Origin: Agapanthus africanus
Taxonomy: Eukaryota; Streptophyta; Magnoliopsida; Asparagales; Amaryllidaceae
DNA: 64,000 bases
Direction of reading: 5' to 3'
NCBI GenBank assembly: GCA_030015575.1
Contig: JASDDO010000014.1
Location: forward strand, 169,975,911-170,039,910
Below the pieces are notes generated by a model that made no database searches, was not told the DNA's origin, and worked only from the letters and a program-made list of their open reading frames with translations. Both the position numbers and the translations under genes were made by a program. The first letter of the stretch is position 1. Every line of letters begins with the position of its first letter. Shown piece after piece: positions 1 to 10,330 of the stretch.

Positions 1-2371
1 ATGCGCCATCGAAATAAAGCTCCCATCGAGTATCATCACCGTTGACCGTATCAAACGCATGTTCGTCTGGAAGATCGCAGTTTAAAGCAGAATCGGCCGG
101 TATCGGATGCTCAGCGAGGAAGTCGGCGATGGCCTGGCCTTTTACTGCCTTGAAAGGTTGATATATTATCGAGAACTCCATCAAGAGCAGGGTCCATTTA
201 GCGAGTCGTCCCGTCAATATAGCCTTTAACATTAGATATTTGAGAGGGTCCACCTTTGAAATAAGACGGACTTCATGCGCCAACGTGTAATGTCTAAGCT
301 TTGTTATTGCGAAGATCAACGCCAGACAGTGTTTTTCAATGGGGGAGTAGTTGCTTTCTGCCCCCAGTAGAACTCGACTTAAGTAGTAGAGTGCTCTTTC
401 TTTCCCTTGGTCGTTTTCTTGTGCCCATAACGCGCCTAAAGAACCTTCAAGGGCGGTCGTGTAAAGAATGAGAGGCTTTCCCTTAACCGGAGCAGCCAAA
501 TCTGGAGGGTTCTGCAGGTACTGCTTGATCTCGTCCAGTGCGCCTTGGCACTTGTGATCCCAAACAAATGGGGTTCCCTTCTTCATCAGGTGGCTATAGG
601 GACGGCACTTGCCTGAAAGATTGGCCATAAATCGCCGTATGTATGCGAGCTTCCCTTGGAGAGATCGCAACTGTTTAAGAGTCCTCGGCGGAGGCATTTC
701 CATGATCGCCTTGATCTTGGACGGATCTATTTCGATACCCCGGTGTCGGACGATGAATCCTAAAAATTTGCCCGAGGAAACTCCGAATGCACACTTAAAA
801 GGGTTCATCTTCAAGTTGTATTGCCGAAGGCGTTGAAATACGGTCTTCAAATGTTCGAGATGTTCCTCGTATGATTTGCTTTTAACCACAAGATCGTCGA
901 TATAGCATTCGACGATTTCGTGTATAAGGTCATCGAAGATCTTTGTCATGGCCCTTTGATAAGTGGCACCGGTGTTCTTTAAACCGAAGGGCATCACCTT
1001 GTAGCAGAATATACCCAAAGGAGTCCTGAAGGCGGTGTGCTTCTGGTCTTCGGGATGCATCTTTATCTGGTTATACCCCGATGAGCCGTCCATGAAGGAG
1101 AAAATCTCATGCGTAGACGTGCTGTCTATCATTAGTTCGGTGACTGGCACCGGGAAATCATCCTTCGGGCAGGCTTTATTGAGATCCCGAAAATCCACGC
1201 ATATGCGCACAGTCCCATTTTTCTTCATCACCGGGACGATGTTGGTGATCCATTCAGGGTATTGAACTTCCTGGATGAAGCTAGAGTCGATCAGCTTCTT
1301 GACCTCAGCATTGATGCTCATCTCAAGCTCAAGCCGCATTCTTCTTGGCGCCTGTTTGACTGGCTTGACGTCCGGGGATATTGCCAATTTGTGCACAGCA
1401 ATTTCTGGGTTTAGTCCCGGCATTTCGGAATAGTTCCACGCGAAGCAATCTCTATGCTGTAGAAGCACGTCTTTTAACGCAGCCACCCTTTCTTCAGATA
1501 GCAGCTCGCTGATGAATGTCGGTCGCAGATCGTCTGCCGATCCCAACTCAATTTTCTTAAGGTTATCTGCAGTGGTATGGATTCCATCTTCCAGCTCTTT
1601 TGGCGCTGGTGGGAATTCTGAGATTATCTCGTCGCTGCTGTTTTCGAAGCACCAAGGGAGCTCCTCTATGTCCTCGGGCTCTTCTTTTAATATTGTAATC
1701 ATGTGACAGGTGCGAATTCGTTTCCAATCCCAATGTGGAACCGGTTCTCCTTTCGTGGCCTTGGGTTCGTGCTTCTGTGGCGGCGTTACCTTCCAGTTGT
1801 CAGACAGAGCGAACTTGCTGAGCTGGTACTGATCTTCGACCCAATTCTTAAAGATGAAGCAGTCTTCGAGCGGGTGCCCTATTACTCGATGGTAAGAGCA
1901 ATAGTTTGGGCCAGAGACCTCGCTTGCTTGCTCGGGGTGCTTGGATTCCGGCAATGTAAGCAATTGATGCTTTAGAGCAAGATCAAGTATCTTCTTCGTC
2001 TTATCCCGAGGAAAAGAGTATGCTCGACTCATTTTCTTCATGAGGGATAGATCAATAACGCTCGACTCCCGTTTGCGTGTCTTCTTCGCCATGCTTTGTT
2101 GTTGTTGAGCGTCTTTTTGGCTTTTCGACTTATTTCTGCTTTTGCGCCGAGCCTTCTTTATGACAGGTTGACAAGGAGCGGTATTTTCATCCTTTACGGC
2201 CTGTTGGAGAAGGCGTTGCATCTTGGCTTTCTCATAAATGGCTGTCTCGCGGTTGTGATCATCTCGGACTTTTTGACCAGCTTTCTTTATAAGTCTGTCC
2301 ATTTGTTCCTCGAACGATGGACTGGGCTCTTTTGCATCTGGAATTTTCACTGGTTTAGGATTAGCGTCCTC
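1..2371 (-). CDS. pol segment of element K: extra CHHC knuckle, reverse transcriptase, RNase H (partial)
   Basis: Translated leftward this region stays open to the window edge where I checked it. In order it shows a CX2HX4HX4C knuckle at 1859-1900 (CSYH...GH...DC), a linker with CFAWNYSEMPGL, then reverse transcriptase. RT landmarks are VDFRDLNKACPKDDFP, FMDGSSGYNQIKM, VMPFGLKNTGATYQRAM and the catalytic box YIDD (near 895-905). RNase H follows, with ILYTTALEGSLGALWA and YYLSR. The product would copy element RNA into DNA in cytoplasmic particles. In Ogre elements an intron between protease and RT is known, and the start of this segment lies in the equivalent place. The block before the knuckle repeats part of gag (see findings). 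Confidence in RT identity is high; the true start is unknown. Confidence 0.88.
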
Positions 2372-5300
2372 CTATTGAGCATCAGCTTCTTCATCGAGGT
2401 CATACACGACGTAACAGCCGGGCAGTAACTCTCGTTTCTTTGACCGGATGTATCCAAGCCCTTTTGTTTCCATTCTCCCATTAGGTAGTTTGCGTTGAGT
2501 CCCGAGAACGTTCCAGACCCTGTCATAGAATTTGGCCTTTCTAACGGTCTGTTTGAAGGATATCCCCTGGCGTTTCAGCAGCTTCTTCAAACCCTCTGTA
2601 TAATATCTGGAAAGACGGATAGGCTGAAGCCTGTCGAGCGTAGGATCCGCGCCATGCCAGATTTCCTTTTTCACTTTGGTTTCTTCAGAGCGGTAGAACA
2701 GAATTGCTTTCTCGCTTTCTCGCCTGGGAGGGATATAGAACGTTTGCAGCCCTTCTACATTGTAAATATTGAGTGCATCCAGTTCTTTCTGGTGTTTAAG
2801 TGGCACTATGGCGACTTGTAGAATTTGCTCTTCGTCAGCGGACGTTCGTATTGAAGGTCGAGCAGAGAATACAACACGGATCTCATCTTCCGAGTCGCTA
2901 CCAAAGATCAATGTAGGAGCCGATGGTCCCGGATTGTTGTGTTGGGGCGGATCCGAAACCTCAGTAACACTATCGAAGACAGGGGTGGCGGCGTTAGCTT
3001 TGTTCTCCGGCTTGTGACACTTCTCCGTGTCTTCGAAATCCGGTAAGAAGTATTTGGCATCTTCGTATTTGCGGACCTCGTTCACAGAAAAAGGGTTCAG
3101 TTCTCCCGTCACGGTATACTCGAAACCATCCTTAAAATACTTCATACACTGATGTTGTGTAGAAGGGATGATGTTGTACTCGTGTAACCATGGTCGACCG
3201 AGCAAAGCGTTGTAACATGTCTTGGCGTCTATGACGTGGAACTTAATGTCCGTGACGAGTAGCCCGAAACGTAGCGTCAGTATCACAGATCCAAGAGTCT
3301 TTGACGATTGGGAGTCGAACCCGGAGATGGTGATCTTGTCCCGAGTAAGGTGCTGGACGCTCATGCAGATTTCCTTCAACACCCGCACGTTGAGTAGGTT
3401 AACAGACGACCCGTTATCGATCAGGATTTTGCCTATCTTTATATCATGGCAGTATCCCGAGACATAGAGAGGGCGATTGTGTTCGCACGTCCCAAGTAGA
3501 AGGTCTTCATCGCCAAAAGTAACATCGGCCGTGTGCACCTCCTCCAATTCATCCTTCATCTTTTCCTCGTCCAGGCATGCTTGGAATTGTTCTGGGTCTT
3601 GGAGCACCTTAATCAACGAATCTCTCACCTCTTTTGATAGCAAAAGGGCGTCAAGAATGCTAAGCTGTGAGGGCAGCTTCCTCAGATGTGCTAAGACGTT
3701 GTAGTCCACCTTATCCTTCTTTGGTGGATCTTTGGCAGCTAGCTCTTCCACCACTTGGTCATCTAAGACGATATCCCCAGAGGCCTTTTCTTTCCCTTTA
3801 TCTTTTTTGTTCGAGGGTCCGAGGTTCTTTTCGGGCAGCGTGCGATTACGTAGACGGATATTTTCGTAAACCTTCGGTTCTTCCTCTTTTCTCGAAGCGG
3901 ACCCTTTAAAGAGAGGGGCAAGTTCCAGCTCCTCATCAGAATCGCTCCCGAATGTAGGCACTTGTGACCCGCCGGTGTTAACTACGCGACAATCGCCGGT
4001 AGTTCTTTTACTCCCTTCGGTCGTATTTCTTTGCTCTCGACGAGTTTTACGCTTCTCCCGCTTAAAGCGTTGTCGATGAGCAACATATCCTTGCCACCAT
4101 CTATCGAAAGCTTTGCACTCTTGAGTGGGGTGCGAAATCTTTTGATGATATAAGCAATAGGAGGGGTGCGTTTCCACTTCACCGGTGATGTTTCCTTCAG
4201 AGGATGGCAGCTTCATGCCCATTGATATGGCCTTAGCAAACTTTTTCCTCATCTTGAATTGGCTTTTGTCGGCAGCGGAGGTGTTTAGCTCCAACGGGAT
4301 CGTCTCAGCTCCTTCATCAAGTCGCTGGCGTTTGGCCCCTTCAAATATAGCCGCCTCGCGCTCCCTATCAGTTTTACTTTTCAACCGAGCTTCATTAAGG
4401 AATGCGTCAATTATTTCATCTGATGGCCCCAGAACTTTTGGTTCAGGATCTGCCCCCAGCTTTTCGGTGCAAGGAGTCTCCTCATCGTTCGTGATCGAAT
4501 GGGAAATCATATGACAGCTCGCCACATATTTCTCGGATTCATCCGATGAACTTTCTCCTTCATCTTCTTCTTGAAAGACGTGATTGAGGAACTCTTGGAA
4601 TGTAATGGGAGTCCGCGCCTTTTGGTTGTATTCTTCCAACGCGTCAATTTGCTTTTGTAAGTCCGTGCGTCTGCCGCCAGGCTTCACGGGCTTCTTAGAT
4701 TTCTTCTTTTTCTTTTTCGAAGATTTTGACGGCTGGCTGCCAGTGCTTGAACCGCCACCATCGGTCTTTGGAGTTGGACGTGGCTTCAACATCCTTTCAA
4801 TGACCTGCGGTTCCAACGGGTTCTTCCATCTAATCGCTGGACATGTCTGAAGATCGTTTAGCATCCTCTTTGTCTTGGTTGATAATACAACCTCCCAAGG
4901 AGCTTCTTCAATGACGGAGCATGTTTCCCCCGGCGTATTCGTCCCCTTAGAGGTGTGGGGCTGCGGGGGATTCACCTTCCATTTGTCAGATAACGCGAAC
5001 TTGCCCTGTCGGTACTGGTTTTCAAGCCAATTCTTGAAAATGTAGCAATCTTCGATCGGATGGCCTAGTACTCGATGATAAGGACAGTAGTTGGGCTCGT
5101 TGACATCACTTGGTTGCAACAGACGTTTTGGATCCGGCAAATTTATGAGTCTGTTGCGCAACGCCAGCTCGAATAACCTCCTCGTTTTATCGCGGGGAAA
5201 GGAATAAGGACGTCCCATCCTATCCTCAAGGGGCACGTACGGTCGCGTATTATTTTGACGAGCAACCGGCTTCGAGTCGCTCGGTTGTTGTTGAGCATTA

Positions 5301-6280
5301 GCGACGACGATCGCTTTTCCCTTCCCTTTGTCATTTCGGGTGTCTGGCCTTGGAAGAGGGGGTTTATGGCCTATTTGATCCATTTGCGCTAGTTTGTCAA
5401 TCAAGGCCTGGAAGGTAGTCGGCTTGAAAAACATCATAAACTGCGAGATGGTTGCTTGTGGATCGAGGGTTCCCACAAACATACCCACCACGGGAGCTTC
5501 TTCAATGCGCTGCTCACACTTTGACCATAAGTTCCGCCATCGTATAGCGTACTGAACCCACGTCTCGCCTGGCTTTACCCTGGCGTTAATCAGTGCTGTC
5601 ATCGGGGTACGTTCACTGGCGCTTGCAAAACGCTGAGTAAACAGCAACTCCATCTCCGCGAAGGTTTTAATAGAGTCGTTCGGGAGCTCAGAGTACCATT
5701 CGAACGCCGTATCTGATAAGCTTCCAACAAACTGGCGAAGCAACAGCTTGTCATCACCGCCGGTGTTGCCGCAGAGTGCCCTGAACTGGGCAACATGCTG
5801 GTGAGGATTGCCCGTCCCCTTGTAGACATGGAACTTGGGAATTGTGTAACCGGGTGGGTACTTGATTTGATCGTACCAACTTGGATATGGCCGCCCCGTT
5901 TTTACGACCTGACCGGCCGCTTCAGTCGCATGATAAACCCGTATTTGCTGGGCTATGTACTCATCCAAATCAGCTTTGGAGATTGTATCCTCTTTAGCAG
6001 TGGACAGAGCTGGTGGAGGATTCGACGTCTCTCCCCTATCGTCTTCAAGGACGATTGGGGGCTCTTCAGCCGGAGGATCTTGTTGTATCATCATCCCTAT
6101 CATGTCTTGGAAGAGGAGGCCCATACGCTGTATGTTGGCTGCTTGTTCAGCAGCCTCTTTGTCCTTCTTCTCCAATATCCGACGAAGGAATTCGGCGTCG
6201 GTTTCTTCCTCTTGGCGTTCATCCGAGGACGTTTCAAGGTTTTCTTTTGGCCCTGTAAGTGCGGCCATAGCGTTCATCAT
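2372..6280 (-). CDS. gag-protease polyprotein of element K (1302 aa)
   Basis: This is one long uninterrupted frame. Residues about 150-225 hold the retrotransposon gag core (FHVYKGTGNPHQHVAQFRAL ... FEWYSEL ... FAEMELLFTQRF). Two unusual zinc knuckles of form CX2HX4HX4C follow, one at about residue 395 (CPYHRVLGHPIEDC, bases 5045-5086) and one at about 707 (CLYHQKISHPTQEC). A lysine-rich stretch (SSKKKKKKSKK) lies between them. An aspartic protease near residue 950 has LIDNGSSVNLL and LLGRPWLHEY. Gag would form the particle, bind element RNA and be cut by the protease. The frame begins 24 bases after ORF1 ends; the first Met (MMNAMAALTG) was taken as start, with no independent support. The C-terminal 350 residues match no domain I recognise, but a relative lies in element D at about 41950-42300. 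Confidence 0.88.
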   Translation of the reverse strand: MMNAMAALTGPKENLETSSDERQEEETDAEFLRRILEKKDKEAAEQAANIQRMGLLFQDMIGMMIQQDPPAEEPPIVLEDDRGETSNPPPALSTAKEDTISKADLDEYIAQQIRVYHATEAAGQVVKTGRPYPSWYDQIKYPPGYTIPKFHVYKGTGNPHQHVAQFRALCGNTGGDDKLLLRQFVGSLSDTAFEWYSELPNDSIKTFAEMELLFTQRFASASERTPMTALINARVKPGETWVQYAIRWRNLWSKCEQRIEEAPVVGMFVGTLDPQATISQFMMFFKPTTFQALIDKLAQMDQIGHKPPLPRPDTRNDKGKGKAIVVANAQQQPSDSKPVARQNNTRPYVPLEDRMGRPYSFPRDKTRRLFELALRNRLINLPDPKRLLQPSDVNEPNYCPYHRVLGHPIEDCYIFKNWLENQYRQGKFALSDKWKVNPPQPHTSKGTNTPGETCSVIEEAPWEVVLSTKTKRMLNDLQTCPAIRWKNPLEPQVIERMLKPRPTPKTDGGGSSTGSQPSKSSKKKKKKSKKPVKPGGRRTDLQKQIDALEEYNQKARTPITFQEFLNHVFQEEDEGESSSDESEKYVASCHMISHSITNDEETPCTEKLGADPEPKVLGPSDEIIDAFLNEARLKSKTDREREAAIFEGAKRQRLDEGAETIPLELNTSAADKSQFKMRKKFAKAISMGMKLPSSEGNITGEVETHPSYCLYHQKISHPTQECKAFDRWWQGYVAHRQRFKREKRKTRREQRNTTEGSKRTTGDCRVVNTGGSQVPTFGSDSDEELELAPLFKGSASRKEEEPKVYENIRLRNRTLPEKNLGPSNKKDKGKEKASGDIVLDDQVVEELAAKDPPKKDKVDYNVLAHLRKLPSQLSILDALLLSKEVRDSLIKVLQDPEQFQACLDEEKMKDELEEVHTADVTFGDEDLLLGTCEHNRPLYVSGYCHDIKIGKILIDNGSSVNLLNVRVLKEICMSVQHLTRDKITISGFDSQSSKTLGSVILTLRFGLLVTDIKFHVIDAKTCYNALLGRPWLHEYNIIPSTQHQCMKYFKDGFEYTVTGELNPFSVNEVRKYEDAKYFLPDFEDTEKCHKPENKANAATPVFDSVTEVSDPPQHNNPGPSAPTLIFGSDSEDEIRVVFSARPSIRTSADEEQILQVAIVPLKHQKELDALNIYNVEGLQTFYIPPRRESEKAILFYRSEETKVKKEIWHGADPTLDRLQPIRLSRYYTEGLKKLLKRQGISFKQTVRKAKFYDRVWNVLGTQRKLPNGRMETKGLGYIRSKKRELLPGCYVVYDLDEEADAQ

Positions 6281-6304
6281 TTCTTGGAGCTTCTGCTGCT
6301 GCTC

Positions 6305-7453
6305 CTAAGCCTTGGTCACTGACCTCGTGTGCGGTCTATGACCTGTTGATATGCGGCTATCCTCCTTTCCTGATGCCACATAAACTGTATGAACTATCAT
6401 GCCCCCGGACTTAGGGCGTTTAGGCTCACCACCTCTGGCATTTGCCGCGGGCGCGGGGGTTTTCTCCGGCCTTCTTCTTTTGTGGGCCGTTGAAGTTGAA
6501 GGGGCCGTTGCAGTGGACACCTTGGTGATCGTTGTCCTCTGCTGTTTAATAGGACGGTCCTTTTCTTTTTGCACCTTCATCTTCTTTTGTTGACGGGAGT
6601 GATCCATGTCGATCACGGAGTCTTGAACCCTTCGCCAAACCTTGTATATTCTTGAGGACAGCCGTTGAGGGGGCTGTTCTTGCTTTGTTTCTGGGACTCT
6701 CTCCGCAGGTGGAGGAGATCTTTTCAGCGTAGCGGTTGGAGAGTTCTTGCATACCCTCCTCAGCAGTTCAAAGCTGTTCTCAGTTGGAACAGCAGCGTTG
6801 ACTTCCACCACTGGAGCCGGTGGAGTTAGCCCTGAGGGGGAGTTGCCTCCTGCCTTCCTCACTCGTTGCCAATGGTGACGTCGAGCACGGCGAGCCGTTG
6901 GGATTGGCTCAGAGATTGAGATAGTTTCTTTTTGCCCCCTGTCTGAATGAGGCGCCGCCGGTGTTAACCTCTTAAAGACTGAGGTTGTCTTCTGAGGGGT
7001 GATATTCAACCTGCCGAAGACGGATCCTTGAGCAGGGGCAGGAGCAGGAATCGTCAGTCTTGAAAAGACTGACTCTTTGACAGGGGAAGCCGCCTTGACG
7101 ACTTCTGGGGCAGCAGTTATTGCCTTCCTTTGGACAGCCATTTTAGAGTTCAGATTTAGCCTGGCGAAAACAGAGGCTGTCGGTTTGGTAGCGGGCGACC
7201 CGTCGACAGGGGCCGTCGTAGCAGTGAGCCGGTCAAAGACCGACTTTTTGTTCACTTCCGGTGCAGGTATTGGCTCAGAGAAGCTTGTAGGTGGGATCAT
7301 GGTCCCGAAGAACAGGCCAGTGGTGGCTTGGGTCACCTGGTCTACCGGCAGAGCGAGGAAGGAAGCCGCTTGGGGCCCATATGCTACACCTCCTGGTGAG
7401 GTGGAGCGTCCGTTGCAGTGGCATTTCGAGCAGTTGGTGTAGTTGAAGGCCAT
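6305..7453 (-). CDS. ORF1 of element K, upstream of gag; five SVFxRL motifs
   Basis: This is an uninterrupted frame between the primer site and gag. The likely start is the Met of MAFNYTNCSKCHC at 7453; an upstream in-frame Met at 7552 is also possible. The N-terminus has a small cysteine cluster (CSKCHC). Five copies of SVF[DASGK]RL[TN] lie within bases 6962-7243, separated by 16, 27, 9 and 7 residues. The C-terminal half is basic (HKRRRPEKTP, EPKRPKSGG) and ends near MIVHTVYVASGK. Element D keeps a relative of its last part (NSFEPLKWVQKN, SSRVYQAL, YIIHTVYMA), so the frame is conserved coding sequence. Ogre-type elements are known to carry an ORF1 of unknown function here. I do not know what it does; the basic tail suggests nucleic-acid binding, as inference only. 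Confidence 0.75.
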   Translation of the reverse strand: MAFNYTNCSKCHCNGRSTSPGGVAYGPQAASFLALPVDQVTQATTGLFFGTMIPPTSFSEPIPAPEVNKKSVFDRLTATTAPVDGSPATKPTASVFARLNLNSKMAVQRKAITAAPEVVKAASPVKESVFSRLTIPAPAPAQGSVFGRLNITPQKTTSVFKRLTPAAPHSDRGQKETISISEPIPTARRARRHHWQRVRKAGGNSPSGLTPPAPVVEVNAAVPTENSFELLRRVCKNSPTATLKRSPPPAERVPETKQEQPPQRLSSRIYKVWRRVQDSVIDMDHSRQQKKMKVQKEKDRPIKQQRTTITKVSTATAPSTSTAHKRRRPEKTPAPAANARGGEPKRPKSGGMIVHTVYVASGKEDSRISTGHRPHTRSVTKA

Positions 7454-7580
7454 TGAATCTTGAGTTCTGCGCCAGGCAAAAGACCAAATCTTAGTAACTT
7501 GAAATCCGAAGGCAACCATTAACAAACCGCGACTGGTTCGCGAAGACGACACACGAAGCGTGGAGTGGAAAGAGGAAAAG

Positions 7581-7598
7581 GTCCCACCGGGCGTGCCA
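7581..7598 (-). other. primer binding site of element K
   Basis: On the minus strand it reads TGGCACGCCCGGTGGGAC, five bases inside the LTR end. The same sequence follows the 5' LTR of D at 27398. It should pair with the 3' end of a tRNA; an arginine tRNA is reported for Ogre/Tat elements (from memory, not checked). Confidence 0.8.
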
Positions 7599-8339
7599 GA
7601 ATCTGTTCCCCTCCGAAAGACGGCGCACAGGACCGCGGATGTCCTGACGCTGAGATTCGGGACAGATGCTATTTGGTTTTATCCGTCCACCTCTCCGAAG
7701 ATGCCAAGTTGATTTATGGCACCGTGTATCGGAGGTTTAGACGGATGCGGCCGATGTAGCAGACTTTGTCAGATTCCCCCTCACTTGAGGGGTTTTTGAT
7801 TATGGGGACGCTCTTCCCTGCAGGCGCAAGCCCCTGCAGTTAATTACGCTACCGTATCGCGGTAACAACTTTCTCCTTCTCCAGAATTTTACTTCGTGTC
7901 GTGGGTGTTTGTTTTGTTTGTGGTTTCCCGTGGATTGTATACGGAGACTGAATAATGCCGTCGCCCGTAGGACGTGGATTAGTCCAAATCCGTATTTACT
8001 TAGATTTGGGTTTGGTGTTTTTAGTTTAAGGATGCATTAGTCGCGTTGCGGCTAAGATCAACTTAAACGTTCGTTAAGGATACAATAGTCCTGTTTGAGA
8101 CTAAGATCAACTTAATGTAATAATCCGTTTAGTATCTGGCTGTCGGGACTCGTCACCTCTCTAACGTCGTTGAAGGATTACAACGGCGGATGTCAGAGGA
8201 GTTCAGAGATGTACCCTTGAACCAAAGTCGATTTGGAGTTTTATAGTCCGTTTGAATGTTTAAGGATACGTTAGCCGTGTTTGGGGCTAAGATCAACTTA
8301 AACGGGATCGTTTAGATCCGACAAAAGAGCATTTGAAGG

Positions 8340-8885
8340 CTCTATTGTTCCAGTTTAGGGACGTAGTGGTCCGTGTTCCAGTTTAGGGACATGGGGGTCC
8401 ATTGCCAGTTTAGGGACGTAGTGGTCCATCATTAGTTTAAGGACGTTTCGGTCCGTCGCCAGTTTAAGGACGTTTCGGTCCATCATTAGTTTAAGGACGT
8501 TTCGGTCCGGCATTAGTTTAAGGACGTTCCGGTCCATCATTAGTTTAAGGACGTTTCGGTCTGACATTATTTTAAGGACGTTCCGGTCCAGCATTCCCAT
8601 TTAGGGACGAATATTAGTTTAAGGACGTTTCGGTCCAATATTAGTTTAAGGACGTTTCGGTCCAGCATTAGTTTAAGGACGTTCCGGTCCATGATTAGTT
8701 TAAGGACGTTTCGGTCTGACATTAGTTTAAGGACGTTCCGGTCCAGCATTAGTTTAAGGACGTTTCGGTCCGACATTAGTTTAAGGACGTTCCGGTCCAG
8801 CATTCCCATTTAGGGACGAATATTAGTTTAAGGACGTTTCGGTCCAATATTAGTTTAAGGACGTTTCGGTCCACGAGTTTAAGGA
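8340..8885 (-). repeat. 27-bp tandem array in the LTR of K
   Basis: About 18-20 units of the type TTAGTTTAAGGACGTTTCGG plus TCCAGCA. Each unit keeps a dyad of GGAC, six variable bases, then GTCC. The period is a multiple of three, so a false reading frame (repeating DRNVLKL) crosses it. Confidence 0.9.
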
Positions 8886-9119
8886 CCCCGCAGTCCATAT
8901 TGATGTGTGGTCGTCGGGACCCGTCACCTCTCTGACGTCGTTGAAGGATTACAATGATGGGTGTCAGAGGAGTTCGGAGATGTACCCTCGAACCGGATAT
9001 AAATTAATTTAAGAGAACAGCTGTGCTCAGTCAATTTAATTTGAGGACTTACGGCCAAAATTGGGTTAAGTCCAGTTGAAAATGTTCAACACCCTTATTT
9101 ATTTTTGGTCTATTAGACC

Positions 9120-9420
9120 TGTACTAGGGCTTTGCCCACACTTAAATAATGCATTGCATTACTTCTATTTTTTTGTTTGGGCTCTGCCCATAAAAGATGC
9201 AGAGCATCAATTTATTCTGGGCTCTGCTCATTTATGAATGATGCAATGCATCTGTTTTGTTTGGGCTCTGCCCCTTTTAAAATGCGTAGCATTTTTATTA
9301 TTTCGTTTGGGCTCTGCCCATTTATAAATGTTGCAGAGCATCAATTTAATTAGGCCTGCTTGGTCTCTTAATTGGGCCTGGCCCTTCAGGAAAAGAAATG
9401 CATTGCATTTGTCAGGCGCT
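9120..9420 (-). repeat. GGGCTCTGCCC / GATGC repeat block in the LTR of K
   Basis: About five units of 55-65 bp. Each pairs a GGGC-TCT-GCCC-like palindrome with a second palindrome of the form [AG]ATGC-N3-GCAT[TC], as at 9196-9208, 9240-9252 and 9281-9293. Confidence 0.8.
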
Positions 9421-9882
9421 TTGCGCCAGTCACTGAGCGCAAGCGCTTGTGGTGAGGACACGTGTCATGCTCTGGTGAGCGCAAGCGCAACAGCGTAGTG
9501 CGCTGCGCTAGTGCGCTGCGCTGTTGCGCTGCTGCCACGTGGCGCGCTCTGTTGAGTTCCGCCGACAAAGGAGCACAACAGCGCAATTTTTCAAGTGCAA
9601 AGCACTGTTTTATATTTTGATCGATTTTAAATCAAAGAAAACAAGTTTTCTTTTGTTTTCAAAGAACCAATGGTTCATAAGAAAGTGAAAAGCACTATTA
9701 TTACTTATTTTTCTTTTTATTTAAGATTATTGATCTTGTTCTTAGATCAATAATCTGTCCATAAGAGAATTTTCTCTTTTTCCTAAAGGTTTTTACCTTC
9801 TGTTGTTCTTGAGGAGTTCTCAAGAGTTCTCTTCTTTTTTTTTAGAAAGATATTGATACCTTTGAATTGAGGTCTGGGGTCC

Positions 9883-9890
9883 TTTTTATA
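9883..9890 (-). promoter_or_regulatory. candidate TATA box of the LTR of K
   Basis: The minus strand reads CACTATAAAAAGGACCCC, a good plant TATA context, placed so that U3 is short and R-U5 long. This is inferred from sequence only. Confidence 0.5.
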
Positions 9891-10049
9891 GTGCCCATAA
9901 ATTAGTTAAATTTGTTAAAGAGATTTTTCTCTGAGTGATTTGGGGAATTTTCCCCACCGTTGGATCTTTGATCCAAGGGCTTCTGCTTTGCAGAAGAAAA
10001 TCTTCTTGTGTTAACAAGAACAGAAAAGATTTCTTAGAAATTTAATTCT

Positions 10050-10330
10050 GTTTGGCGCAGATGCCCCAGCGCGTGACACGTGTCAAGCACCGCACAGCGC
10101 AGCGCAACTGCGCTAGCGCATCTGCGCTGACACGTGTCGCGCAGCGCACAACGCAGCGCAACTGCGCTAGCGCATCTGCGCTGACACGTGTCGCGCAGCG
10201 CAGTGCTTGCGCAACTGAATCGTTGCTTCCTTTAATAGAGCTTTGCTCTGATTGGGTGCTCCTTCTCGGGCGCTGCGCTGATGCATCTGCGCCTGACACG
10301 TGGCGTGTTGCGCAGCGCAAATAATCTGAA
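10050..10330 (-). repeat. GCGC-rich repeats with GACACGTGTC in the LTR of K
   Basis: Three to four diverged units of about 60 bp with alternating GCGCAGCGCA, CTGCGCTAGCGCA and the perfect palindrome GACACGTGTC, which contains a G-box. The same style of unit occurs in the LTR of D with other flanking bases. Confidence 0.8.

Noticed and set aside
2372-6280. Host gene reading for the many plus-strand frames opposite gag-pro
   Set aside because: They are antisense shadows of a conserved retroelement frame with recognised domains.
8355-8809. Repeating DRNVLKL proteins on the minus strand
   Set aside because: Produced by the 27-bp LTR array (multiple of three); no independent support.
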